Below, piece after piece: positions 31,299 to 39,548 of a DNA stretch of 64,000 nucleotides; position 1 is the first letter of the stretch, and each line of letters begins with the position of its first letter. The DNA lies in assembly GCA_910586965.1 (NCBI GenBank), contig CAJUMF010000002.1, forward strand, positions 101,589 to 165,588. The letters run 5' to 3'. A program made the position numbers and the translations under genes. Under the pieces are notes generated by a model that was not told the DNA's origin, searched no databases, and saw nothing but the letters and a program-made list of their open reading frames with translations. The DNA is from an uncultured Dorea sp. (lineage in GTDB: Bacteria; Bacillota; Clostridia; Lachnospirales; Lachnospiraceae).

Positions 31299-32156
31299 AT
31301 GGAGGTTGAGCTGGCGAAAACCGCAGGCTTTTGTTTTGGAGTGAAGCGGGCGGTAGAGACAGTCTATCAGGAAATTAAAAAAAATGAAGGTGCCAGGATC
31401 TACACTTATGGGCCGATCATACACAATGATGAGGTGATCAGAGATTTAAAGCAGCAGGGAGTAGAGGTTTTAAATACTCTGGAGGAATTAGAAGGCCTTA
31501 CCGAGGGGACGGTGGTCATCCGCTCCCATGGTGTGCCGGAATCTGTGTGCAGCCTTCTTGAGAATAAAGGAATCCGTTATGTGGATGCCACTTGCCCCTT
31601 TGTAAAAAAAATCCATCAGATTGTCCGTAAGGAAAGCAGTAAAGGAGCTCATGTCGTGATCATCGGAAACGGCTCCCATCCTGAGGTTACGGGAATTCGC
31701 GGATGGGCCGTGGGTCCCGTGGATATCATCCAGAATGCCAGGGAAGCGGAAGACTTTTTTCTGGAAAATAAGGGGCAGAAAGTATGCGTCGTATCACAGA
31801 CGACATTTAATTACAATAAATTTCAAGAATTAGTTGAAATTATCACAAAAAAGGGGTATGATATAATTGTTTTAAATACGATTTGTAATGCCACGAAGGA
31901 GCGGCAGGAAGAAGCCAGCGGCATTGCTTCAAGGGTGGACGCGATGATTGTCATCGGTGACAAGAAGAGTTCCAATACCCAGAAGTTATTTGAAATATGC
32001 AGCAATGCATGTGAGAATACGTACTACATACAGACACTTGGCGATTTGAATGTGAATCAATTAAGGTCCGTGGAAACAGTAGGTATTACAGCAGGGGCAT
32101 CCACGCCCAACAAAATAATTGAGGAGGTTCAAAATTATGTCAGAATTAACTTTTGA
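31299..32156 (+). CDS. ispH: 4-hydroxy-3-methylbut-2-enyl diphosphate reductase
   Basis: 285 residues. Cysteines that carry the iron-sulfur cluster are in 'TAGFCFGVKRAV', 'YVDATCPFVKK' and 'VLNTICNATKERQEE', and 'VIGNGSHPEVTG' and 'TAGASTPNKIIEEV' are also conserved. Last step of the MEP isoprenoid pathway, giving IPP and DMAPP. AGGAGGTGATGCATC precedes ATG 31299. The 3' end overlaps the S1-domain gene by 20 bases, so the next ribosome site lies inside this gene. In several clostridia ispH and rpsA are fused; here they are separate but overlapping. Confidence 0.95.
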   Translation: MEVELAKTAGFCFGVKRAVETVYQEIKKNEGARIYTYGPIIHNDEVIRDLKQQGVEVLNTLEELEGLTEGTVVIRSHGVPESVCSLLENKGIRYVDATCPFVKKIHQIVRKESSKGAHVVIIGNGSHPEVTGIRGWAVGPVDIIQNAREAEDFFLENKGQKVCVVSQTTFNYNKFQELVEIITKKGYDIIVLNTICNATKERQEEASGIASRVDAMIVIGDKKSSNTQKLFEICSNACENTYYIQTLGDLNVNQLRSVETVGITAGASTPNKIIEEVQNYVRINF

Positions 32157-33243
32157 ACAAATGTTAGACGAGTCTTTTAAGACTATTAGAAACGGAGAGG
32201 TTGTAGATGGTACTGTCATCGACGTTAAACCGGACGAAATCATCTTGAATATAGGCTACAAGGCAGACGGTATCATCATGAGAAGTGAGTACACGAATGA
32301 CTCCAGCGCGGATCTGACGACGATGGTCTCTGTCGGAGATCCGTTGACGGTGAAAGTCTTAAAGGTGAATGACGGAGAAGGTCAGGTGTTGTTGACTTAC
32401 AAGAGGCTTGTAGCAGAAAAAGGAAATGAGAGACTGAAAGAAGCTTATGAGAATCATGAAGTGCTCAGGGCACCGGTTGCCCAGATTCTTGGAGGAGGTC
32501 TTAGTGTTGTGATCGACGAGGCGAGAGTGTTTATTCCAGCGAGTCTCGTTTCCGACAGTTATGAGAAGGATCTGAATAAATATCAGGATCAGGAGATTGA
32601 GTTTGTGATCAGTGAATTTAACCCGAGAAGGAACCGTATTATCGGAGACAGAAGACAGATTCTTGTAGCGGATAGAGCACAGAAGCAGAAAGAGTTGTTT
32701 GAGAAGCTTCAAGTGGGTGACAGCATTGAAGGAACGGTTAAGAATGTGACAGATTTCGGCGCATTTGTGGATCTTGGCGGAGTGGATGGGCTTCTCCATA
32801 TTTCCGAGATGTCATGGGGACGCGTTGAGAATCCGAAGAAAGTATTTAAAGTAGGAGAGACTCTCAAGGTCCTGATCAAGGATATCAATGAGACCAAGGT
32901 GGCTTTAAGTCTTAAGTTCCCGGAGACGAATCCTTGGGCGAATGCTTCTGAGAATTATGCAGTAGGAACTATCGTAGAGGGAAAAGTAGCAAGGATGACA
33001 GACTTCGGCGCATTCGTAGAGCTTGCTCCGGGAGTTGACGCGCTGCTCCATGTGTCCCAGATTTCCAAGGCCCATGTGGATAAGCCGTCGGATGTGCTGT
33101 CTGTAGGTCAGGTGATCACTGCTAAAGTTGTTGATCTTAATGAGGCTGACCGGAAGATCAGCCTGAGTATGAAAGTCTTAGAGACGGTTTCCGAGCCGGC
33201 TGAGACAGAAAGTGTGGAAGATGTTGAGACGGCAGAAGAATAA
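32137..33243 (+). CDS. rpsA: S1 RNA-binding domain protein (ribosomal protein S1-like)
   Basis: 368 residues from ATG 32137, with GAGGAGGTT upstream inside ispH. It contains about four S1 repeats: 'GEVVDGTVIDVKPDEIILNI' (first), 'LGGGLSVVIDEARVFIPASL' (second), 'GTVKNVTDFGAFVDLGGVDG' (third), 'GKVARMTDFGAFVELAPGVD' (fourth). The last two are closest to consensus. Binds mRNA and may help initiation. Shorter than the six-repeat proteobacterial S1, normal for Firmicutes. The tail is acidic. An upstream in-frame start at 32119 is not used as it has no ribosome site. Confidence 0.88.
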   Translation: MSELTFEQMLDESFKTIRNGEVVDGTVIDVKPDEIILNIGYKADGIIMRSEYTNDSSADLTTMVSVGDPLTVKVLKVNDGEGQVLLTYKRLVAEKGNERLKEAYENHEVLRAPVAQILGGGLSVVIDEARVFIPASLVSDSYEKDLNKYQDQEIEFVISEFNPRRNRIIGDRRQILVADRAQKQKELFEKLQVGDSIEGTVKNVTDFGAFVDLGGVDGLLHISEMSWGRVENPKKVFKVGETLKVLIKDINETKVALSLKFPETNPWANASENYAVGTIVEGKVARMTDFGAFVELAPGVDALLHVSQISKAHVDKPSDVLSVGQVITAKVVDLNEADRKISLSMKVLETVSEPAETESVEDVETAEE

Positions 33244-33272
33244 TCCGGATGCCAGCTTAATACGTAATTATG

Positions 33273-33303
33273 GATAGAGACCTTAAGCGGTCTCTATCTT
33301 TTA
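33273..33303 (+). terminator. Terminator after rpsA
   Basis: Perfect 10-bp stem GATAGAGACC / GGTCTCTATC with six-base loop, followed by TTTTAT. Confidence 0.88.
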
Positions 33304-33429
33304 TGTGTTAAAAATTCAACAAGATGTTTGCGGAAATATACAAAAAATTGTCTGCATTTTAGTAGAAAAAAAGGGCATTTTCTTGTATAGTATATTAAGA
33401 GTTTATTAAAGGAAGGAAGGAAAAAAGGG

Positions 33430-34749
33430 ATGGCATTGTTAACGTTTAAGGGTGGTATCCATCCGGATGACGGCAAGAGCCTGGCAAAAGATAAGGCGAT
33501 TGTCGAATTGAAACCGCAGGGTAATCTGGTCTATCTGGTTTCCCAGCATATCGGTGCGCCTGCAAGTCCGATCGTGGAGGTCGGCGAACGTGTGCTCAAG
33601 GGCCAGAAGATCGCAGAAGCCGGAGGCTTTGTGTCAGCGTCGGTCTACGCTTCTGTGTCCGGGACAGTAAAGGCGATCGAGCCGCACATGAATCCGACAG
33701 GAGCTATGGTCAACAGTATTGTTGTGGAGAATGACGGAGAGTATGAGGAAGTTGGATACGCTCCGGTGAAGCCCCTGGAGGAACTGACGAAGGAGGAGAT
33801 CCTTGGCGCGATCGGCGAGGCAGGAGTTGTAGGTATGGGTGGAGCCGGTTTCCCGACGAAGGTCAAACTGTCACCGAAGGAGCCGGACAAGATTGAGTAT
33901 ATCATTGCGAACTGTGCAGAGTGTGAACCATATATAACCGCAGATTATAGAAGGATGATGGAGAATCCGGAAAGATTAGTCGGAGGGATGAAGATCGTCC
34001 TGAAGCTGTTTGACAATGCGAAGGGCATCTTCGGTGTGGAGGACAACAAGCCGGATTGTATCGCTAAATTGAAAGATCTGACAAAGGATGAACCGCGCAT
34101 GGAAGTTCTGGCGCTTAAGACGAAGTATCCCCAGGGCGGTGAGCGTCAGCTTATCTACGCCACTACGGGAAGAGCCATCAATTCAGCGATGCTTCCGGCG
34201 GACGCAGGATGCGTAGTGGACAACGTAGAGACCATGATCAATATTTACCGTGCGGTAGCGGAAGGAAAGCCTTCCATTGAGCGCGTGGTCACCGTGAGCG
34301 GGGATGCCGTTAATTCCCCGGGGAATTTCCTCGTGCCTTTCGGGATGAACCAGGCGGAGATCGTGGAGGCGGCAGGCGGGTTCAAGACGGAGCCGGAAAA
34401 GATAATCTCCGGCGGTCCGATGATGGGATTTGCCATGTATACGCTGGATGTTCCGGTGACAAAGACTTCGTCATCGATCCTGTGCCTTACGAAAGACGAG
34501 GTTGCGGCAAATGAGCCGACTGCATGTATCAATTGCGGACGCTGCGTGGACGCGTGTCCGAGCCGCCTGATCCCGTCCAGGCTTGCGGATTATGCGGAGC
34601 ATCACGACGAGGCGCAGTTTACCGCCCACGAGGGCTTAGAGTGTATGGAGTGCGGTTCCTGCAGCTTTGTATGCCCTGCGAAACGGCAGCTTAAACAGGC
34701 GATTGGCTCCATGAGGAAGATTGCGCTTGCGAATCGGAAGAAAAAATAA
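33430..34749 (+). CDS. rnfC: Rnf complex subunit C (electron transport, iron-sulfur/NADH-binding)
   Basis: 439 residues. N-terminal barrel-sandwich part, then glycine-rich 'GVVGMGGAGFPTKVKL' for FMN/NADH binding, 'ANCAECEPYITADYR', and two 4Fe-4S motifs near the end, 'CINCGRCVDACPSRL' and 'CMECGSCSFVCPAKR'. RnfC receives electrons or gives them to NAD+ at the cytosolic face. The rnf operon order here is C-D-G-E-A-B, as in other clostridia and Acetobacterium. The complex oxidises ferredoxin, reduces NAD+ and pumps Na+ or H+. GGAAGGAAGG precedes ATG 33430. Confidence 0.95.
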   Translation: MALLTFKGGIHPDDGKSLAKDKAIVELKPQGNLVYLVSQHIGAPASPIVEVGERVLKGQKIAEAGGFVSASVYASVSGTVKAIEPHMNPTGAMVNSIVVENDGEYEEVGYAPVKPLEELTKEEILGAIGEAGVVGMGGAGFPTKVKLSPKEPDKIEYIIANCAECEPYITADYRRMMENPERLVGGMKIVLKLFDNAKGIFGVEDNKPDCIAKLKDLTKDEPRMEVLALKTKYPQGGERQLIYATTGRAINSAMLPADAGCVVDNVETMINIYRAVAEGKPSIERVVTVSGDAVNSPGNFLVPFGMNQAEIVEAAGGFKTEPEKIISGGPMMGFAMYTLDVPVTKTSSSILCLTKDEVAANEPTACINCGRCVDACPSRLIPSRLADYAEHHDEAQFTAHEGLECMECGSCSFVCPAKRQLKQAIGSMRKIALANRKKK

Positions 34750-34777
34750 GTAATGAGAGAGGAAGAGGTGAATAAAC

Positions 34778-35728
34778 GTGAGTGAGAATAAATTTAAGAT
34801 TTCGTCTTCACCACATATACGTTCCAAAGTTACCTCAAGCAATATTATGCTTATGGTCACCATTGCGCTTTTGCCGGCGTCGGCATTCGGTGTGTGGAAC
34901 TTTGGACTTCCGGCGCTGGGGATGCTCGTTGTTACGACCCTGGCAGCCGTTCTTACAGAGTATGTCTATGAAAAACTGATGCATAAAAAGATTACGGTGA
35001 ATGATTTCAGTGCTGTCGTTACAGGACTTCTTTTAGGGCTTAATATGCCCCCAACGGCTCCGCTCTGGATGGGCGCCCTCGGAAGCGTGTTCGGCATCCT
35101 GGTCGTAAAGCAGCTTTTCGGCGGACTGGGGCAGAACTTTATGAACCCCGCCCTTGGCGCGAGATGTTTCCTTCTGATCTCCTTTACGGGGCAGATGACC
35201 ACATTTATCTATGACGGCGTGTCCGGGCCGACCCCCCTTGCCATGTTAAAGGAAGGGCAGGCGGTTGATTCCATGAGCATGCTGATGGGACGCATCCCCG
35301 GAACGATTGGTGAGACGAGCGTCATCGCAATCATCATCGGAGCAATCTTTTTGATCCTGACGGGTGTGATCGACCTTCGGATTCCGGGTACATATATCGT
35401 TACGTTTGCGGTGTTTGTCGGTATCTTCGGGCAGTTTACCAATGCCCAGGCGGGGCTTTTTGACCCGCAGTACATCACCTCCCACCTTTGCGGCGGCGGC
35501 CTGATGCTGGGCGCGTGGTTTATGGCAACGGACTATGTGACGTCGCCCATCACGAAGAAGGGGCAGTATGTATACGGGGCGCTCCTTGGTATCCTTACCG
35601 GCCTGTTCCGTCTCTTCGGCGGCTCGGCAGAGGGTGTTTCCTATGCGATTATTATCAGTAACCTTTTAGTTCCTTTGATCGAGAGGGTTACTCTTCCAAA
35701 ACCATTTGGTAAAGGAGGAGAGAAATAA
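34778..35728 (+). CDS. rnfD: Rnf complex subunit D
   Basis: 316 residues with about ten membrane segments. It begins at GTG 34778 behind GGAAGAGGTG. A covalently bound FMN is attached by ApbE in this family at a Thr in S/T-G-A-T; here the matching stretch is 'DGVSGPTPLAML', with Pro at the usual Ala position and the candidate Thr at residue 152. 'GLLLGLNMPPTAPLWMGALG' and 'NPALGARCFLL' are conserved RnfD/NqrB regions. Forms the membrane core with RnfA and RnfE. The stop shares one base with the rnfG start. Confidence 0.93.
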   Translation: MSENKFKISSSPHIRSKVTSSNIMLMVTIALLPASAFGVWNFGLPALGMLVVTTLAAVLTEYVYEKLMHKKITVNDFSAVVTGLLLGLNMPPTAPLWMGALGSVFGILVVKQLFGGLGQNFMNPALGARCFLLISFTGQMTTFIYDGVSGPTPLAMLKEGQAVDSMSMLMGRIPGTIGETSVIAIIIGAIFLILTGVIDLRIPGTYIVTFAVFVGIFGQFTNAQAGLFDPQYITSHLCGGGLMLGAWFMATDYVTSPITKKGQYVYGALLGILTGLFRLFGGSAEGVSYAIIISNLLVPLIERVTLPKPFGKGGEK

Positions 35729-36306
35729 TGAGTAAAACAATGAAAAATACACTGGTTCTTACGATTATCACGCTGATTGCCGGGTTTGCGCTTGGGCTCG
35801 TATACGAGATTACGAAAGACCCTATCGCCCAGGCCCATGACGCGGCGAAGAAAGAGGCGTGGCAGGCAGTATTCCCGGAGGCGGACCTTAATTCTTTCGA
35901 GCAGATTGAGGTTGACCAGAAAGTTGCCGGGGAGGCTGTGAAGGCGCTGGGCGTCAATGCGACGATTGACGAAGTGTGCAAGGTGGGCGAGGACGGCTAT
36001 GTCATCACCACCACGGACAAGGAAGGCTACGGCGGCGACATCCGGGTTACGGTGGGCATTAAGGCGGACGGCACGGTGAACGGCGTGTCCATCCTGTCCA
36101 TCAGCGAGACGGCGGGTCTTGGCATGAAGGCTACGGAGCCTATCTTTTACGAGCAATATCAGGGCAAACAGGCGGAGAAGTTCTATGTGTCCAAGGACGG
36201 CGGGGACGGCGAGCCGATTGATGCCCTTAGCGGTGCGACGATTACATCCAGGGCGATGACCGGGGCTGTGAATGCGGCGCTTGGTTATTTCCAGAATGCG
36301 TTTTAG
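35728..36306 (+). CDS. rnfG: Rnf complex subunit G (covalent FMN)
   Basis: 192 residues. N-terminal membrane helix (8-28), then an extracytoplasmic FMN-binding domain ending 'DALSGATITSRAMTGAVNAA', whose SGAT Thr (171) is the ApbE target. It carries electrons within the complex. TAATG overlap with rnfD suggests translational coupling. Length is normal for clostridial RnfG. Confidence 0.95.
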   Translation: MSKTMKNTLVLTIITLIAGFALGLVYEITKDPIAQAHDAAKKEAWQAVFPEADLNSFEQIEVDQKVAGEAVKALGVNATIDEVCKVGEDGYVITTTDKEGYGGDIRVTVGIKADGTVNGVSILSISETAGLGMKATEPIFYEQYQGKQAEKFYVSKDGGDGEPIDALSGATITSRAMTGAVNAALGYFQNAF

Positions 36307-36318
36307 GAGGTAGTGAAG

Positions 36319-37047
36319 ATGAATAATTGTACAGAACGTTTGTATAACGGTATTATAAAAGAAAATCCTACCTTCGTGCTGATGCTTGGCATGTGTCCGA
36401 CCCTGGCGGTCACCACATCTGCCATCAACGGTCTTGGTATGGGACTTTCTACGACAGCCGTGCTTGTGCTGTCCAACCTGATGATTTCCCTGCTGCGTAA
36501 AATCATCCCGGATTCCCTTCGTATTCCGGCGTTTATCGTAGTTGTGGCATCTTTTGTAACCATGGTGCAGTTTTTGATGGAGGGTTTTGTTCCAAGCCTC
36601 TATGCGTCTCTCGGAATCTATATTCCGCTGATCGTTGTAAACTGTATCATCCTGGGCCGTGCGGAGAGCTATGCGTCCAAGAATCCGCCGCTACCGTCCA
36701 TCTTTGACGGAATCGGCATGGGGCTTGGATTTACCGTTGGCCTTACGGCAATCGGCATCGTGCGTGAAGTAATCGGCGCGGGCAAGATTTTCGGATTCCA
36801 GCTTTTGCCTCTTGCGGATACGGCTACAGGCAAGGCGGGCTACGTTCCGGTGACCATCTTTATCTTAGCGCCCGGCGCGTTCCTTGTGCTGGCAGGGCTT
36901 ACGGCTCTTCAGAACAAGGTGAAGAACAACGCGAAGAAGAAGGGCAAGAAGGTTACGGAGACCGTGGGATGCGGCGAGGGCTGTGCGTCCTGCACCAACA
37001 GTGCCTGCGGCGGCAAGATATTCCCTACAGGGAATGAGAAAGAATAG
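36319..37047 (+). CDS. rnfE: Rnf complex subunit E
   Basis: 242 residues from ATG 36319, chosen over GTG 36313 since AGGAGG is spaced eight bases from it. Six membrane helices; typical stretches 'NPTFVLMLGMCPTLAVTTSA' and 'FDGIGMGLGFTVGLTAIGIV'. Homologous to RnfA in inverted topology; the two hold an intramembrane iron-sulfur centre, with Cys in 'LGMCPTLAVT'. The C-terminus 'GCGEGCASCTNSACGGK' has four Cys and could bind an additional metal or cluster; that is an unusual tail. Confidence 0.93.
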   Translation: MNNCTERLYNGIIKENPTFVLMLGMCPTLAVTTSAINGLGMGLSTTAVLVLSNLMISLLRKIIPDSLRIPAFIVVVASFVTMVQFLMEGFVPSLYASLGIYIPLIVVNCIILGRAESYASKNPPLPSIFDGIGMGLGFTVGLTAIGIVREVIGAGKIFGFQLLPLADTATGKAGYVPVTIFILAPGAFLVLAGLTALQNKVKNNAKKKGKKVTETVGCGEGCASCTNSACGGKIFPTGNEKE

Positions 37048-37060
37048 GAGGAGTACATAG

Positions 37061-37651
37061 ATGGGAGAATTATTGATCATAGCAATTGGCTCTGCACTTG
37101 TGAATAACGTTGTACTCAGCCAGTTCCTCGGAATCTGTCCTTTCCTTGGAGTTTCCAAGAAGGTTGAGACTGCTGCCGGCATGGGCGGCGCCGTCGTATT
37201 CGTTATTACGATTGCGTCTTTCGTGTCTGGCATCGTATATAAGTTTATATTGGCAAATAAGGCGATTATGGGAGGAAAGCTTGTCTATTTGCAGACAATC
37301 GTATTTATCCTTGTTATCGCCTGCCTGGTTCAGTTCGTGGAGATGTTCTTAAAGAAATCCATGCCTTCGCTCTACCAGTCGCTGGGAGTATACCTTCCTC
37401 TGATCACGACAAACTGTGCGGTATTAGGCGTGGCTCTCACGAACGTACAGAAAGAATATACAATCTTAAGCGGAGTGGTAAACGGTCTTGGTACATCGGT
37501 GGGATTCCTTATAGCCATCGTAATCTTAGCCGGTATCCGCGAGAAGATGGAGTACAATGATATTTCCGAGTCTTTCCAGGGAACGCCTATCGTGCTGATT
37601 ACGGCAGCGCTTATGGCGATTGCGTTCTTCGGGTTCTCGGGACTGATATAG
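37061..37651 (+). CDS. rnfA: Rnf complex subunit A
   Basis: 196 residues, six membrane helices. 'NNVVLSQFLGICPFLGVSKK' and 'YLPLITTNCAVLGVAL' hold the Cys residues proposed to ligate the intramembrane 2Fe-2S centre with RnfE. AGGAGG precedes ATG 37061. Length equals that of most RnfA proteins. Confidence 0.95.
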   Translation: MGELLIIAIGSALVNNVVLSQFLGICPFLGVSKKVETAAGMGGAVVFVITIASFVSGIVYKFILANKAIMGGKLVYLQTIVFILVIACLVQFVEMFLKKSMPSLYQSLGVYLPLITTNCAVLGVALTNVQKEYTILSGVVNGLGTSVGFLIAIVILAGIREKMEYNDISESFQGTPIVLITAALMAIAFFGFSGLI

Positions 37652-37666
37652 GAAGGAGCAGAAACG

Positions 37667-38458
37667 ATGAGTGTAACAGGTATTTTGATTGCCGCCCTGG
37701 TTGTAGGCGGAACCGGCTTATTCATTGGTGTGTTCCTTGGATTTGCCGGAACGAAATTTGCGGTAGAGGTAGATGAGAGGGAGGAGGCCATCGCGGGCGT
37801 CCTTCCGGGAAATAACTGCGGCGGCTGCGGCTACGCGGGATGCTCGGGACTTGCGGCTGCCATCGTTAAGGGCGAGGCGGAGATTGGCTCCTGCCCGGTA
37901 GGCGGCGCTCCTGTTGCGGCTGAGATTGGCAAGATCATGGGCCAGGAGGCGGGAGAGCAGGTGCGTAAGACTGCATTTGTGAAATGCGGCGGGACCTGTG
38001 AGAAGGCAAAGCAGGATTATGAGTACCACGGCCTTGGCGACTGTATCATGGTGAACATGATGCAGAGCGGCGGACCGAAGTCCTGTAACTATGGGTGTCT
38101 CGGAGAGGGAACCTGCGTGAAGGCGTGTCCGTTTGATGCGATCCATATCGTGGACGGGATTGCGGTTGTTGACAAAGAGGCGTGTAAAGCCTGCGGAAAG
38201 TGCGTGGCGGTATGTCCGAAGCATCTGATCGAGCTTGTGCCTTATGACCAGGAGCATCTGGTGCGGTGCAGTTCCAGGGATAAGGGCAAGGATGTGATGA
38301 AAGCCTGCTCCGTCGGCTGCATTGGCTGTAAGATGTGCGAGAAGGCGTGTGAGTTCGACGCAGTGAAGGTGACGGACAACATTGCGCGCATTGACCCGGA
38401 GAAATGCACGAACTGCGGCGCATGTGCCGCGAAGTGTCCGAAGAAGGTTATTTCTTAA
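37667..38458 (+). CDS. rnfB: Rnf complex subunit B (ferredoxin-like)
   Basis: 263 residues. N-terminal membrane helix, then the Cys-rich 'NNCGGCGYAGCSGLAAAI' motif, a further cluster motif near 'GCLGEGTCVKACPFDAIHI' and two ferredoxin repeats, 'CKACGKCVAVCPKHLIELV' and 'CTNCGACAAKCPKKVIS' (C-terminal), plus 'GCIGCKMCEKACEFDAVKV'. Accepts electrons from reduced ferredoxin. Shorter than those RnfB with two extra ferredoxin domains, normal for Lachnospiraceae. Last rnf gene; the next gene follows within 16 bases. Confidence 0.95.
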   Translation: MSVTGILIAALVVGGTGLFIGVFLGFAGTKFAVEVDEREEAIAGVLPGNNCGGCGYAGCSGLAAAIVKGEAEIGSCPVGGAPVAAEIGKIMGQEAGEQVRKTAFVKCGGTCEKAKQDYEYHGLGDCIMVNMMQSGGPKSCNYGCLGEGTCVKACPFDAIHIVDGIAVVDKEACKACGKCVAVCPKHLIELVPYDQEHLVRCSSRDKGKDVMKACSVGCIGCKMCEKACEFDAVKVTDNIARIDPEKCTNCGACAAKCPKKVIS

Positions 38459-38474
38459 GGTTACAGGCGGCGGT

Positions 38475-38933
38475 ATGGTAATGAGCTTAAAGCAGAGAAT
38501 TGCAGATGGATTAAAATTATTATACTGTGATATAAGGTCAGCAAAATGGGCGGTTATGTTTATAATCGCCTATTTTGTGATTCTGAAAAAGCTGTTTAGG
38601 AGCCTCTGCCCTATGGTGCTTTTGACCGGATTTCCCTGTCCGGGGTGCGGGCTTACGCGGGCGGGCGTACATGTGCTGCGCCTTGAGTTTGCTGCGGCGT
38701 GGCGGATACATCCCTTTATATTTGCTTTTATCCTGCTGGTGCTGGCGTTTGCGGCAGAGCGCTATGTGCTGAGAAGCCCTAGGATGACGGTGACGAAATG
38801 GTGCGGTATAGTAATGATTATCGGAATGATACTTTTTTATGTATGGCGGATGACCCATATGTTCCCGGATGTGCCGCCCATGACTTATTACCGGAGGAAT
38901 CTTCTGGCGATTGCATTTAGACGCAGGTTATGA
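38475..38933 (+). CDS. DUF2752 family membrane protein
   Basis: 152 residues from ATG 38475 (or ATG 38481). The 'GFPCPGCGLTRAGVHVLRLE' segment, a CPGCG-x-TR motif between membrane helices, defines DUF2752. Three or four hydrophobic segments. Function unknown. Because it follows rnfB directly it may be cotranscribed with rnf. Upstream in-frame codons overlap rnfB and are not counted. Confidence 0.82.
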   Translation: MVMSLKQRIADGLKLLYCDIRSAKWAVMFIIAYFVILKKLFRSLCPMVLLTGFPCPGCGLTRAGVHVLRLEFAAAWRIHPFIFAFILLVLAFAAERYVLRSPRMTVTKWCGIVMIIGMILFYVWRMTHMFPDVPPMTYYRRNLLAIAFRRRL

Positions 38934-38968
38934 TAAAATATTCACAGATTTTCAAGGAGGACATAAGG

Positions 38969-39496
38969 ATGGAAGATAAGTTGAACAATACACCGGAAGA
39001 TATGGAACAGACAGAGGAGAAGCCGGTATATACGGACCCTAATGCGGATGTGATTATAGAGGATGCTGCGCAGAGCGGCAGTGCTTACCAGTATACCCAG
39101 AGCGAACCGTCTGCTTCCTATGCAGGTTACCAGCAGAATAATCCGTCCCAGAGCGGACAGAGCAGCTATCAGTATCAGGACGGCCAGAATAACAATTATC
39201 AGTATCAGGATAACCTGAATTACAATATCGGCAATAATATGGGATATAATCAGAACCATTATCAGGATATGGATACAAGTCCCATGTCCATGGGAGACTG
39301 GCTGCTTACGATTTTGGCTGCAATGATTCCATGTGCAGGTCTTGTCCTGTATATTGTATGGGCCTTTGGCAGCACGGGCAATGTTAATCGGCGGAATTTT
39401 TGCCGCGCTCAACTGATCGTCATGGCGGGTGTGTTTGTGATCTATCTTATTATGGCGGTTGTGTTTGGAGTGGCATTTATGGCAAGTGCGTATTAG
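38969..39496 (+). CDS. Gln/Asn/Tyr-rich membrane protein of unknown function
   Basis: 175 residues. AAGGAGG is spaced eight bases from ATG 38969. The first ~110 residues are hydrophilic with repeats of the kind 'SYQYQDGQNNNYQYQDNLNY', low complexity. The rest has two membrane helices separated by 'GSTGNVNRRNFCRAQL'. This architecture occurs often in Lachnospiraceae and has no known role. Follows the DUF2752 gene by 35 bases and ends in a terminator shared with apbE. Confidence 0.75.
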   Translation: MEDKLNNTPEDMEQTEEKPVYTDPNADVIIEDAAQSGSAYQYTQSEPSASYAGYQQNNPSQSGQSSYQYQDGQNNNYQYQDNLNYNIGNNMGYNQNHYQDMDTSPMSMGDWLLTILAAMIPCAGLVLYIVWAFGSTGNVNRRNFCRAQLIVMAGVFVIYLIMAVVFGVAFMASAY

Positions 39497-39509
39497 AAAG
39501 GCAAAGGAT

Positions 39510-39544
39510 AAGGAACTCTGTCATGGGCGCAGAGTTCCTTTTTG
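39510..39544. terminator. Bidirectional terminator between the rnf-linked genes and apbE
   Basis: AAGGAACTCTG / CAGAGTTCCTT, 11-bp perfect stem, 9-base loop, then TTTTG on the plus strand; on the minus strand the tail is weaker. Confidence 0.85.
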
Positions 39545-39548
39545 CGGA

